Assembly (NCBI GenBank): GCA_011947345.1
Contig: JAAVTG010000623.1
Coordinates: forward strand, 1 to 64,000
From: Phytophthora quininea
Taxonomy: Eukaryota > Oomycota > Peronosporomycetes > Peronosporales > Peronosporaceae
Reading direction: 5' to 3'
Length of the DNA: 64,000 bases
Part shown: positions 25,041 through 35,433 of the stretch, piece by piece
Position numbering within the stretch: the first letter of the stretch is position 1
Layout of the letters: each line of letters starts with the position of its first letter
The notes under the pieces: generated by a model
Seen by the model: the letters and a program-made list of their open reading frames with translations, nothing else
Databases searched by the model: none
What the model was told of the DNA's origin: nothing
Position numbers and translations under genes: made by a program

Positions 25041-26521
25041 ATGGGGTCACCTCAGCAGAACTCGCTGCTACTTGTCGCCACCCTCGTGGGTCTGCTGCTA
25101 CCCGCCGCGATTGGAACGCCGTTCGAGTACAATCCGTACACAACCAGCACCCTTGCCACTTCGCTCTCCCATGACAACCCGGCATTCGGTGCAGTGTCCA
25201 AGGGAGCAACCACTATCGTCTACATAGAACGCACGTACTCGGCTTCCAGCAGCAGCAGCACCGTCACCACCAACAGCTCGACCACTTCAAACGGCGTGAC
25301 CACTTCATCGACTTCAACGACTTCCAAATCGTCAAGCAAGAAATCGTCGACTTTCAAGAGCGAGACGGTGACCAATGGATCAGCGTTGGCGTCCGTGCAC
25401 AGCCGCATGCTAGAGCAGTCCAGTACGGACCTGCAGAAGATTGAGAGCTTCTATGGCACGCCGCTCGAGATGAACGTCAAAAACTTGGCTTCCCGCGCCG
25501 CGTACTACGTGATGCCGTGGCCCAGTAGCTACTGGCCGACTTATCAGGACGGTATCAATTACCGGTGGAGCTCCAGCGGCGATGCTAGTGCCACTGAAAA
25601 GTACGCCAACGCCTTCGGGTTAGACCCTACCAGTTTGATGAAAAGCGTGTCCCAATCCACCGGCATTTTGTCAATGTCGTCCTCGAAATCACCATGCTCA
25701 AGCAACTGGGATTGTTCCAGTCAGAACGACGGGAGTGCCTGCGCCATCCGTGAAGGCGAATCCAAAGGGTACTGCATCCCAACCTGGTACGGCATTTGCC
25801 ACGCTTGGACACCGGCAGCGCTGCTCGAACCCGAACCAAACTGCGACGTCAATTACAACGGCGTGACGTTCCACCCCTGGACATCAAAGCGTTGATATCG
25901 GAAGTGTACGATGAATCCAACATCGGCACGGTCTTCACTGGCGCACGGTTCAATGGACCCGATAGCGATTCTGCCACTGATCAATATGGTCGCTACACGA
26001 ATGAAGCGCGTCGCGATCTCGGTCCTGGTTTCATGCACGTAGCCTTAACCAACATTCTCAGTCGATTCAACTCGTCCGTTGTGATGGATGTCAACAGCGA
26101 CTCGCAGGTCTGGAACCAGCCCATTTACAGCTACGAAGTGAAAACTCAAACCGAGATGACACCGAGTGCTGCTGCCAACCAATACTACAGGCAAAGCTCG
26201 TACCCTTTCAACAGCGCCGCAGCGCGCATCATGTACACTGAAATGACGGTGACTTGGATGACCGAGGCGTACGAGGACGGAGGTCTCGTTTCGTCTGGAC
26301 GCGCCGCCAGCTACACCAGCTCAGACACTTACACGTATCTGCTGGAGCTGGACAACGACTACAACATTCTTGGCGGCGAGTGGGTTGGGAACTCCGACTC
26401 GGACCATCCCGACTTCCTGTGGTTCCCCAAAGCTCGACCGGACTTGAGCACGGTCACCGAAGTGGGCATCAGCTACCAGAACGTTAGAACCCTTCTGGAT
26501 ATGGCGACCAGATGCTCCTAG
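25041..26521 (+). CDS. Secreted transglutaminase elicitor (GP42/M81 type), copy 1
   Basis: About 493 residues from the ATG at 25041, starting with a signal peptide (SLLLVATLVGLLLPAAIG). A Ser/Thr-rich spacer (about residues 65-120) leads into the conserved transglutaminase-elicitor domain: YYVMPWPSSYWPTYQDGIN, the Cys-bearing PTWYGICHAW expected to hold the catalytic cysteine, and VWNQP...QTEM near 26108-26158. That last motif corresponds to the surface epitope by which plants recognise this family. The enzyme class crosslinks glutamine and lysine side chains in the wall or apoplast. One base is missing after TTCCACCCC at about 25880. The second copy at 62750 reads CCCCATGG at the same place, so this is either a sequencing error or a recent inactivating deletion. 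Adding one base makes the length divisible by three. Confidence 0.88.
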
Positions 26522-26664
26522 TCACTGCAGCGAAGGAAGCTGGGCAAGTTTTGCCGCGGATATCTGTAAATGCATTAATCCAAGTGTTCGTCTATTCATG
26601 CATGTCAAAAAGCAAAACTCTAGGCGGACCACTTACCTCCACCGCAGCAAACTTCTCACCGGCC

Positions 26665-28066
26665 TTAGCAGCATTTTTTCTTCTTCTTGCCACTGTGGTG
26701 ACTGTCTCGGAGTTCGTCGTCACGCTCACTGTGCTTCTTTTTCCTCTTGTGAGAACTCGACGAAGACGACTTGTGGCTGCTGCGCTCCTTGCTGTACATG
26801 ACATATTTGTCCTTCTGGTTCAGCTCCGTAGCAAGTGCTGCTAGCTCTGGGTGGCGAGTTTCAAGCTTGGTCAGCCATTTCACAGCCATCCGCTTGCGAC
26901 CGCTACGGGTCTTGCGCCACACTGCAGGGAAGTTCTGCGAGCTGCAGAAGTTTTGAGTGACCGCGACCGTGTCGTCAACGTTGAACACTGCGTGCCACCA
27001 ACCACCGGGAATAAACACCGTCTCGCCTGGATACTGCATGAACTCAATGCAACCCAGTTCCTCTGGCGGACTGGCTCGCTTCAGTCGCGGCAGTAGATCC
27101 ATAAAGTAGTTGACGGCTTCGTCGTCCTCGTCGCCACGAACCTGCTTCTTGCCGTTGATGAGGCGTTTAGGCACGTGTGGCGGGAACAACACCCAGCGCT
27201 TTCGGCCTACAATCAGCGTATTCCAGGCACTGGTTCCTAGAGGATCGAGATGCAACGTCGTGCCCGATCGCTTGGGGCCCACCAAGAACCAGCGATACGG
27301 TGGGCGACGGTCCTCTCCCACCAGCGAGAACAGGTCTTCAGGGAAGTACTTGGGCACCTTGTAGTCGTGTAACAATGGCTTGGTGTCTTTGTCATCGTCA
27401 AAGGTGCTGTCAAAAATGTAGAGCGGGCTGTCGTCCGTCTGGTGCTTTAAGTACGCCATAAAGTACTTGAACTTCATGCGGATGGACTTGCCGTAGTCGT
27501 CCTCGCCGCACTTGAGCTCCACGCGCTTGTAGTCCTTCCGCAGCTGCTTGAGCGCCCAGTTTTGGACGGCACTCCACCCTTCAGCCTCCGGGATGCCGTC
27601 GATCACCACCGGAACTGCCGGTCGCTCGTACTCGTCAATGAACCGTTTGACGGTCAGTTCACTGCAGTGTTCCCGTTTAATTCGGTTGGAATCGCCCAGA
27701 GGCAGCTCGCACACATTCGAGCCTGCAAAGCCTTCTCGGTTCCAAGCGTTCGGGTCGATGTCTGCATTGGATGGAAATGTTGTCAACATGGTTAGAAATT
27801 CATTAAAAAAATGTCAGTAACTAGTTGTTACCTGAGCGGTGCTTCTTCTTGGCGTTGTAAACTGCTCGCTGCACTTTTGGCGCGTAATTTGGAGCAGCAA
27901 CTGCCGGGAAGCGAGGCGCCTTGGAGACGTAAAGCGTCGAGGCGTCACTGTCCGACGAGGAGGACGAAGTCGAAGAAGACGAAGAGGACGACGAAGACGA
28001 AGAAGATGAAGAGGAGGACGACGACGTGACGGACGGAGAGCGCTGGGACCGCTTGCTGGTGGTCAT
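26665..28066 (-). CDS. JMJD6: JmjC-domain protein, JMJD6-like
   Basis: Exons are 27832-28066 and 26665-27761, with a 70 nt intron, giving 443 residues. The N-terminal 80 residues include a serine run of about 20 and a basic segment. The body matches JMJD6: ERPAVPVVIDG, KCGEDDYG, DDSPLYIFDSTF, RRPPYRWFLVGPKRSGT, then the Fe(II)/2-oxoglutarate site with H and D in HLDPLGTSAWN (about H249 and D251) and H in PGGWWHAVFN (about H335). The C-terminus is Ser/Lys-rich (HKRKKKHS, KKKKKCC) and likely nuclear-localising. JMJD6 proteins are lysyl hydroxylases of splicing factors in the nucleus. The gene is divergent from RPB7 with 131 bp between start codons. Confidence 0.93.
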
Positions 28067-28080
28067 GACTGCGAGCAGAG

Positions 28081-28171
28081 CGTCAAATTTGGCAGTGACC
28101 GCATTTTTGTCCTTGAAAAATGTAAAGTTTTTTATAAATAGTTTAATTTTTCCATTTTCAGTCGCATTTTT
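28081..28171. promoter_or_regulatory. Divergent oomycete core promoter for JMJD6 and RPB7
   Basis: On the plus strand TCAGTC-G-CATTTTT at 28158-28171, 27 bases before the RPB7 ATG, matches the oomycete Inr plus FPR pattern (TCANTY followed by CAWTTT). On the minus strand TCACTGCCAAATTTG at about 28083-28097, just upstream of the JMJD6 start, is a second match. Two cores in one 131 bp spacer suggest a shared bidirectional promoter. Confidence 0.6.
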
Positions 28172-28197
28172 GCCTGGTCGTTGCTGCATTGGCCGCC

Positions 28198-28807
28198 ATG
28201 TTCTTCCTGAAGCAGCTCTCGCGGGACCTGCTGCTGCACCCGATGCACTTTGGGCCCAAGCTGCACGACATCATCCGTCTGCGGCTGATCGAGGAGGTGG
28301 AGGGCACGTCCATGGGCAAGTACGGCTACGTCATCACGGTCACGGAGGTGCGCGACGAGGATATCGGCAAGGGCGTGATCCAGGACAACTCGGGCTTCGT
28401 GTGCTTCAACATTCGCTACCGTGCCATCCTCTTCCGCCCCTTCAAGAACCAGGTCCTGGACGCAGTGGTCACGGTCGTCAACCAGCTCGGCTTCTTCGCC
28501 GACGTGGGGCCGCTGCAAGTGTTTGTGTCGCGCCACGCCATGCCCACGGACCTCAACAACGGCTACGACCACGAGAGCAACGCCTGGATCTCGGACGACC
28601 GGGAGGTGGAGATCCGCAAGGGCTGTGGCGTGCGTCTCAAGATCATGGGCGTCAGCGTCGACGTCACGGAGATCGTAAGTGGAGCACAGCGAAGGGATTG
28701 AGAAAGTTGACTGACAATTGTGTGTGTGTGTGTGTGGTATTTGACTGCAGAACGCTATTGGAACCATCAAGGACGACTATTTAGGTCTCATCTCGTCAGA
28801 CAACTAG
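28198..28807 (+). CDS. RPB7: RNA polymerase II subunit RPB7
   Basis: Exons are 28198-28674 and 28751-28807, with a 76 nt GTAAGT...CAG intron containing a TG run, giving 177 residues. The start MFFLKQLSRDLLLHP is chosen three codons inside the open frame because family members begin this way. The N-terminal tip domain has HPMHFGP, VEGTSMGKYGYVI and FRPFKNQVLDAVVT. The C-terminal S1/OB domain has VGPLQVFVSRH and ends in DDYLGLISSDN, the family's conserved tail. RPB7 pairs with RPB4 as the stalk of Pol II and contacts nascent RNA. The reading frame is intact. Confidence 0.96.
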
Positions 28808-28861
28808 AGACGCTGGTAGACTACAGAAGGGTAAGAAACACGATGCGTTGTCTTCTAGCAG

Positions 28862-28895
28862 GAATGTAGTTATTGCTGTCTAGGGCTTTTTATCT
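28862..28895 (+). repeat. Left copy of a 34-bp direct repeat flanking the Uma2-like ORF
   Basis: Matches 29881-29914 at 30 of 34 positions, including the exact block TTATTGCTGTCTAGGGCT. It lies in the 3' flank of RPB7. Confidence 0.75.
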
Positions 28896-29118
28896 GGAAA
28901 ACGAGTCGGGACAGATGAGGAAATGATGGGCAGGCCAGGACAAGCTACACGTCATAACCGTCGACGACAATTCTTCGGTCCCTACCATTTGTCGAGAACG
29001 AACCAAGGAGCGAGAATAAGTTCCGCGGAGAGACGAGCATTCTTTGCCTGGTGGCACTCGCATTTTGAGGTAGTTGGGCAAGTACGTAGTGACTCCGCCC
29101 CCTGATCTGAATGTAGTG

Positions 29119-29675
29119 ATGGAACGCGAGTTTTTCCTCGAGTATGATTTCCCAGTTCTGCCCCTTAGAAGTTATGAGGCTCCCCAAGACATGGAGACTG
29201 ACAAGATGTTCGCGCACAGTCGACTTTGTGAGTGGGCAGCGAACTTTAAGTATGGAGGTGCTTATGGAACCGATTTCGACGGGTATCAATTCAACCTTCC
29301 AACGGACCCCACTGACGAAGGTTACCGCCACCAACTTGTCCCCGACATTTCCTACGTCGATGAGGCTACGCGTTGTCGAGTGCGTGATGATGCAGAGAAA
29401 AAGTATGTGCCGTGTATGCCAACAGTTGTGATTGAGCGCATGTCGCGATGGACGCCACGTTTGAAGAGCCCCAGATCAAGTTGTCGCGGTTTATCGAGGC
29501 TGGAACTTTGGAGGGCGCCATCGTTGACACAAAGAATAATCGGATCTGAATCCACAGCCAAGGAAAAGAACCTCATTTTGTTCAGCTGGGAACACTCTCG
29601 TTTGAGTCGTGGCTTGGGTTTCCATTGGATTGCGTCGCGATGCGGGACTTCTGTGAGCAGTTCGCTTATCGGTAG
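29119..29675 (+). pseudogene. Uma2-like (PD-(D/E)XK fold) nuclease-family protein, broken
   Basis: From the ATG at 29119 the frame shows CEWAANFKYGGAYGTDFDG, a VPDISYVD segment and PTVVIERMS. In Uma2 proteins the PD and the following V-V-x-E are catalytic-core positions. A one-base shift near 29446 is followed by IKLSRFIEAGTLEGAIVDTK, the Uma2-like block that normally supplies the lysine and the strand after it. An in-frame TGA stands at about 29550 where a Trp is usual, and the frame then runs to the TAG at 29675. Uma2 is mainly a bacterial, especially cyanobacterial, family of uncertain function. The break is either real decay or sequence error plus a real stop. The assignment is by motif and shape only. 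Confidence 0.5.
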
Positions 29676-29880
29676 TCACACGAAGATGCCACCGCTGGGG
29701 TGTGCGAGTGTTCTTGTGTTTTTCAGGCAAGCCGTGGAGCGGAAAGTTCTGAGCATCCAGTTTTCAAAACAAGCAGCAGGGCTGCAGATAGGAAGACGAA
29801 CAGCTTAACGGCGAAGCAATTTGTTGATGTTGATGCAAGTGCTCGAAGTGAAATCATCTCGGTTACTGATCTTCTACTAT

Positions 29881-29914
29881 GAATGCATTTATTGCTGTCT
29901 AGGGCTCTCTATCT
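29881..29914 (+). repeat. Right copy of the 34-bp direct repeat flanking the Uma2-like ORF
   Basis: Second copy of 28862-28895, in the same orientation, 1,019 bp downstream and next to the 3' end of the lipoate ligase gene. Confidence 0.75.
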
Positions 29915-29949
29915 AGCGGCACGATGCTCACGGATAATGAGCGTGCGGC

Positions 29950-30913
29950 TTACAACTCTAGGAACCGCGTCGACTTACGGTGGTTCTCCTCTAAGATCGG
30001 CTTGATCTCGTCCAGATCGACGTCCTGCACCTCGAAGTCGTGCTCCAGCTGCGCGCGCATCTCGCTCTCAAACTTCTCCCGTGTGGCGTTCTCCTTCTTC
30101 AGCACGTCCTTTAGCGGACACAGGAATTCGAGGTGGCCGCGCTGTTGGCGGTACGCAGGCTGGCGCGCAGGGTTGGTGAGGTATTCCATATTGCGCGGGT
30201 CAAAGTCCCATAGGAACGACGTGTGGTGCAGCCAGCGGCCCTTTGACAGACTCTGCGCGTTACCGCCGAACTTGCGGTCGTTGAATACATAGTCGTCTTC
30301 ACGCAGATCAAATTCCTGCAAGGACAAGCAACAACAGCGACGTCAATACTTAAACCAAAGCCAACCACTGCAATCAGTGGATCGGTGCGCCGTACCAGAT
30401 CGTCGTTGCACAGGCGCGAGAAGAAGGGTGAGAAAAGTCGCGCGACCACGCCATGATCTCTCGGGGAACGGCTTCACCTGGGGAAGTCCTCCTGACCAGT
30501 AGAACAAAACCGTTAGCTTTATACATTACAGCAAACCATTCAGCAAACGCACCGACTTGCAGATGAAGGTGGTGAACACGGTGTTTTGGTCCACAATGAC
30601 CGTGCCACCACCGCTGAAGCGCTTCAGCACGGGGATCCCGTCACTGCAGCCAACCGACAAAATCTCAGCGCCACCCAAAAGCAATATCATGGTAATAGCA
30701 AAAGGCGACGCACCGCTTGACGGCGTCTTGATGCAGCAGCTGGTCCGGCTTGCCCGAGATGCCCATGACGATGGTCGCCGGTGCGTGGCGGTCGTTGTAG
30801 ATGAACCAGTTGCGCTGCTTCTCCACGCGGAACAGCGCCTCCTCGATGCGGAGCTGCTCCTGGATGGGCGCCCGCAGGCGCAGGAAGCTCATGACCGGCC
30901 TGCGCGTCGCCAT
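29950..30913 (-). CDS. Lipoate-protein ligase A-like protein
   Basis: Exons are 30714-30913, 30553-30643, 30396-30477 and 29950-30315, giving about 246 residues. The N-terminal block has QLRIEEAL and WFIYNDR. The hallmark of the family, RFSGGGTVIVD, is built across exon 2. Exon 3 gives VKPFPREIMAW and NDDL, and exon 4 the DRKFGGNAQ motif and a WLHHTSFLWD strand. Such enzymes attach lipoate to E2 and H proteins, usually in mitochondria; I see no clear presequence. Exon 3 is 82 nt, and two missing bases (in CCCC and TTTT runs) bring it to 84 and restore frame, consistent with the other single-base losses. At about 246 residues it is shorter than bacterial LplA (about 340). The start lies 74 bp from the duplicated NBAS-like copy. 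Confidence 0.8.
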
Positions 30914-30987
30914 CGTCCCCAATCGCAAAATGATGCAGCTTCAAAACGTGCAAAACGTCGCTAAAAACGTTTTTTTCGGATCACACG

Positions 30988-33959
30988 ATGGCGATCAGCG
31001 TGGCGTCGCTGCTGCTGAAGGTCGTTCCCCGACACGGAGGCCGTGGCCGAGACCAAGGCAACGACAAACGCGGCTGTGCTGCTGCGGACCCGACAGTCGA
31101 ACCGCGTCTGCTTGGGCCTATTTAGCCGAGATACAGAGGAGCCGGAGCTGCTGGAGTTGGTGCCGGAGACGGAAACGAGGGAGCAAGCAGCGGAGCAGCA
31201 CTGGGCACTGACGTGGAGCCCCGACGACAAGCTTCTGGTCGTCTGCGGTCACGTCGAGGGCGACGACGGAGCTCCCGAAGGAGTTCTCTGGGTGGTGACA
31301 CGCCCCCAGTGGCTGGATGAAGAGGAAACGGAGGGATCTACGCTGCTGCTGCGAGTGGACATGAAGAAGCATCTGCCGCAGAAGCAGTGGACGCCGACGA
31401 TTCCGATCGCGGGCGTGTTCTTTCCGAGTCCCAGCAGCAGTGAGTTGATTGTGGTCAGTGGAGATGGCGGAACTGTACAACTGGCGAAAGTGGAATTGAC
31501 GATGAGCCCTTCCGTGTCAGGAGATACTGAACTGGATGATCTTGACCAGCGTAGCGACAGCGATGGCTTGTCAGTCATCGTTGTTCCAGTTGTACCAGGT
31601 AATTCACTCGATGATGTTACTGATGAAGTCAAAATCTGTGGAGATAACGTGAGCTGTAGTGACCTTTATGGCGAGTGGTTTATCAAGCGTATGCTGGACA
31701 TGGACGAAAGGTTTGGCCAGTTACACTCAGCCTACGAGCTTGGTCGTTTGGCTACGATGTGCCTAAGTGGATCATCATCTGCGTTTGAAGATTTCTTTCT
31801 TCATACCGAGCGTTTATACAAATGTGTCTACGAGCTGAGACTGATAACTTGCTGCTTGCTGCCACTTCGTGAGTGGGCATCACTACCGCTACATGAACAA
31901 GCTAAGCTTGTGGTCGCCAGCGAGAGCACGAACACCATGACGGCTGTGTCTGCTGATATATGGATGAAAGGTGCATACTCTGCCCTCTACTGCATGAACT
32001 ACGACGTGGCTTATGACTTGACCATGCGAGTGATTAACAGCATTCCGTCGGATTCGAGTAGAGCTGTGGCTAGCCATGGAACGAGTGGAAGCGGACAGGA
32101 GCTCACACATGTACACTTGCTTTCACTGGTATTGGATCTTGTGTCCGCCTCATTTTTCCGGTACTGGGGCAAAAGCGCACTCTCTGTTGCGCACTCCTCA
32201 GCTCAAGTAGCCTTGCTTCCACCGATCTGTTTTCTCATCAAGTGACTGACTTACTTTTGCCATGGATCGAGAAGATCGAAGCAATCCAAGCGCTGATGGT
32301 TGAGTTGGGTTTATCTGACGATGATCTGGAAATGCGTCGTCTTGCTGGGGAGAAGCAGAATGGTAGCGGCGTGGAAGCTGTTCTCCTCAACGAGCTCAAA
32401 GTGGTAGTCGATCTGCTACACGAAGAACAGAACGACCGACAATTCCTATTGAGACTGTTGCAACGTGGGTTCCAACTCGTTCAGCTGACTTACAACAGTG
32501 CAGACAGTGATGCTCACGGCAATACTAGTGACACCGAATCAATCTTCCTGCAGCAAATGGTGCAGCTTTGTGTGAAAGAAGCAATGGAGCTGGTGCACAC
32601 TCCCAGTAAAGCTGCTTCAGTGTCTGGTGACTGGAATCAATATCTAGAGGTTGGCTTGAGCTACTTGGAGCTGTGGAGCGATTTTTGCCCAGATGATGGC
32701 ATCTTCGAAGAGTTTTGCGTTAACGAGGTGCTGCCAGCGATTTCTTCGTCGCAAAGGATAGCAATGACGGAGCAGTTTGTCCTAGTGAGGATATTGTTCG
32801 CAGGCTCCATCAGTTCTTTTCGCTTCCAGGCAGACCAAGCAACGGTGTCGTCGGAGCGATCTCAGATGTTCTTACAGCTCGCCCAACAGTGCCAAGCTGC
32901 GACAAAGTTCGGTGTCGATGACTATGAAGGTGAGTCCCATAATAAACCTTTCGATCTCCGTGTGAAATCTGTGTGGTCTTTATTGAACAAACATGGACTG
33001 GAAAGGAGAGAAGATACTCCACCAATCCTCGAAACTTCGAGTCAGGACATTTTCGATCAATTCGATGCCTTGTTCGAGGAAATGCTGGTGTTTGTGGAGC
33101 ACGAAGCCGCTGACGATAGCCTGGAGGCGTCGCAATTCGCAGAGCTGGCCACCGTGGCATTGTCCAACTTGCTTGTGCGTTATGACGGCGCTAACTTTGA
33201 GCCCCGAGCTGAACGAAATGATATTGCTTGGCAAGAGAGCAAACGCGTGCTTTGCAAGCCCGGATCAAGTCGCAATTCGGTGTTGGTGCTGAGATGGAGA
33301 GTGAGAAATCCCCACTGCGCGATGGAAATGTATCGTGTTGGTCGGCTCTGTTCTTACGGGGATACTGGGGTGAAGATCTTCTGAAATGGTACTCCAATCA
33401 CGCGTACAGTAAGCTCAGTGGCGACGCAGCAGTAACGGAAGCAGTGGTCTTGGCTCACTGGGAAGCCCACAACCTCGACCTCGCTTGCCAGCTGCTCTTG
33501 ACGTGTCCGTTCAACTTGCTAAGAGAGAAATATGCCGCTCAGTTGTTCGCGAGCGTGCTGCATCTCCCGGCAGGATCCAGTAGTTGGTGTATGGTCATGG
33601 AACTCTTGCTGCTGCGTTTCGATGTGATGGCTCTACTACACCACGGACTTTACTCTTCGCTTGTGAAGTTCTTACTGCACACTGCCAGCACCAAGAGCTC
33701 GCTGTGCTGGACTTCCAAAGGAGACTACGTCGTCTGCGCATTGGTGGTGCAAGGAGAGTTTGCTGTGGCAGGTCGTCTGACTTGCGCTCTGCGACGAACA
33801 CACCCGTTGCTCTGGGACGTTGAGACTGCTCGGTTATTGGTCGCCAGCTATCTGAAATCGCTCGCCAAGGCATCAACAAGACACAAGATGGAAAGCTGCG
33901 CCAACTGCAGCGCGAGGTGTACGCCCAAGCTTCTCATCATTTTAACTGTTCAATATTGA
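30988..33959 (+). pseudogene. NBAS/Sec39-like gene, inverted copy 2 with internal deletion
   Basis: Nearly identical to 16354-21160 but on the opposite strand. Similarity starts at the ATG (30988) and ends about at the stop, so the copied unit is close to gene-sized. Near 32933 the sequence jumps from the block corresponding to 19203 straight to the block corresponding to about 17385, so about 1.8 kb of solenoid coding sequence is missing. Further frame breaks relative to copy 1 are at the 5' end, near 32175 (AAAAA to AAAA), 32755, 33235 and 33880 (AAA to AA). The putative intron of copy 1 is retained with two extra bases, so this is a DNA-level duplication, not a processed copy. It is probably non-functional because of the deletion. 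Confidence 0.85.
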
Positions 33960-34097
33960 GGGTGTAGAAATAAATACCATCTTAGTCAACAACATTTGAC
34001 CCCTGGCAAACTTTCTGACGCTTCTGACCACGGCGGTCGTTGTACCCATCGTCAAAATGATTGCAGCACACCAAAGCTTTTCGCTGCAGAATTCAAG

Positions 34098-35297
34098 ATG
34101 CGATGGTTGCGATCTCTCTTGCTGCTGTTGGTAGCCCACGTCGCTAGCTGTGAGCTTCAAGACGACGCGAGATTGTCTCCAGTGTCCCCAGACCTTGTGG
34201 ATTCATTCAAGCGACAAGTCGCGGACGTGCAGCAGCAGCTTTCAGCAGCGCAGCAAGTGGCAGGCCTGTTCTCTAATGAGAAGGATCAGCTGGCGTTATC
34301 TCTATTGGAGACGAAGACTCGAATGGAGCAGGAGAGGGAAGAGCTCCAGGCAGCGAGACGAGAAGCGGCGGCGGTGATTCAGGAGGTCGCGGAGAGCTCA
34401 GCGCAGTGGAAGAAGACGATAGAGGCGTTAAGGGCCGTCAATACGAAGAACAGAGAGATGCTGACGCAAATGACAGAGCAGAAAGAGAAGGAGCTGGAAG
34501 AGCAGCAGTTGGAGCTCAAGAGACTGGATGAGTTAAGACGAAAGAAGATACAGGAGCAGAGAGAATTGCAGCAAGAGATGGAGAGGCAGGAACGACTGAG
34601 ACAGCAGCAAATAGAGCTACAAAAGCAAAAGGAAAAAGAACTCCGCAGAGAAGAGGAAAAGCGACAGAGAGAGCTTGAAAAGCAGCATGCAATGGAGATG
34701 AAGGGACAACAAGAAGCTGAACGGGTAGAGCTGCAGCGACAACAGGAGCTAAAGAAGCAGGAGGAACTGAAAAAGCTCCAAGAGAAAGAGAAAGAAGATC
34801 AACGCAAACAACAAGAAGCGGAAAAGCAAGCGGCGATTCTGAAGCAGCAACAATTGAAAAAGCAAGAAGAGCTCCAGCAGCAAGCACAGGCGAAGGCCAA
34901 GACCACGAAGCTGGAAGAAGCGGCTCGTGGTGCGATGGGTAAGCCATCTGAGTCTGAAAGCAGTGCAGGCGTCTGGAAGTACTTTGTGAGCTGGTATCTG
35001 TCAGCAGAGCGAGTGGCGTACGGCGTGACCGCAGAGATCGTTCGGCAGATGGTGTTTCCTGTGGTTTTGATCCTACTGTTCTTCCTCGTGGCGACGGTCG
35101 GTATCTCGTGGTATAACGATGCACAGCGAGCGAGACGCAGGCCGCGTGTGCTGTACTCAGGCTACCCGAAGAGCTACCGAGCCAAGTCGAAAACACCCGA
35201 CGCTGTTACATTGCGCGCGCGCGTGCAGCTCGCCACGATTTCAACAACGCCGCAGAAACTAAAGTTTCCGTGTAGATATTTAACGAGCAACCGCTGA
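34098..35297 (+). CDS. Secretory-pathway coiled-coil protein with C-terminal membrane anchor
   Basis: 399 residues from the ATG at 34098, chosen because it opens a clean signal peptide (MRWLRSLLLLLVAHVASC). Residues about 35-290 are almost continuous coiled coil, extremely rich in Glu, Lys, Gln and Arg. A strongly hydrophobic segment at about 342-365 (VFPVVLILLFFLVATVGI) is followed by a basic tail (RARRRPR). Topology would put the long coiled coil in the ER lumen or outside the cell, unless the N-terminus is an uncleaved anchor. I do not recognise a family; no function is proposed. Confidence 0.7.
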   Translation: MRWLRSLLLLLVAHVASCELQDDARLSPVSPDLVDSFKRQVADVQQQLSAAQQVAGLFSNEKDQLALSLLETKTRMEQEREELQAARREAAAVIQEVAESSAQWKKTIEALRAVNTKNREMLTQMTEQKEKELEEQQLELKRLDELRRKKIQEQRELQQEMERQERLRQQQIELQKQKEKELRREEEKRQRELEKQHAMEMKGQQEAERVELQRQQELKKQEELKKLQEKEKEDQRKQQEAEKQAAILKQQQLKKQEELQQQAQAKAKTTKLEEAARGAMGKPSESESSAGVWKYFVSWYLSAERVAYGVTAEIVRQMVFPVVLILLFFLVATVGISWYNDAQRARRRPRVLYSGYPKSYRAKSKTPDAVTLRARVQLATISTTPQKLKFPCRYLTSNR

Positions 35298-35303
35298 ACA
35301 ACT

Positions 35304-35342
35304 CGATCATATCCGTCTCCAAGGCGGAGACGGATGTGATCG
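35304..35342. repeat. Near-perfect 17-bp inverted repeat (hairpin) just after the coiled-coil gene
   Basis: CGATCATATCCGTCTCC at 35304-35320 is followed by the 5 nt loop AAGGC and GGAGACGGATGTGATCG at 35326-35342. All positions pair, with one T-G wobble. It lies seven bases after the stop codon at 35297, in what should be 3' UTR. Confidence 0.85.
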
Positions 35343-35433
35343 AATCCTTCCAATCCACATGGCTACATTTTCATTTCCTACACAACTCTACACAAACAGC
35401 AATTATTATACGTGTCGTTGTTACAAGTGAAGC

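Noticed and set aside
25220..25408. Minus-strand acidic frame within the transglutaminase gene
   Set aside because: It is the antisense of the Ser/Thr-rich spacer.
29074..29118. An upstream start for the Uma2-like ORF
   Set aside because: The frame before the ATG at 29119 has no family similarity and the earlier start codon is not an ATG in good context.
30557..30964. Plus-strand open frames over the lipoate ligase
   Set aside because: They are shadows of the spliced minus-strand gene, whose RFSGGGTVIVD and DRKFGGNAQ motifs are clear.
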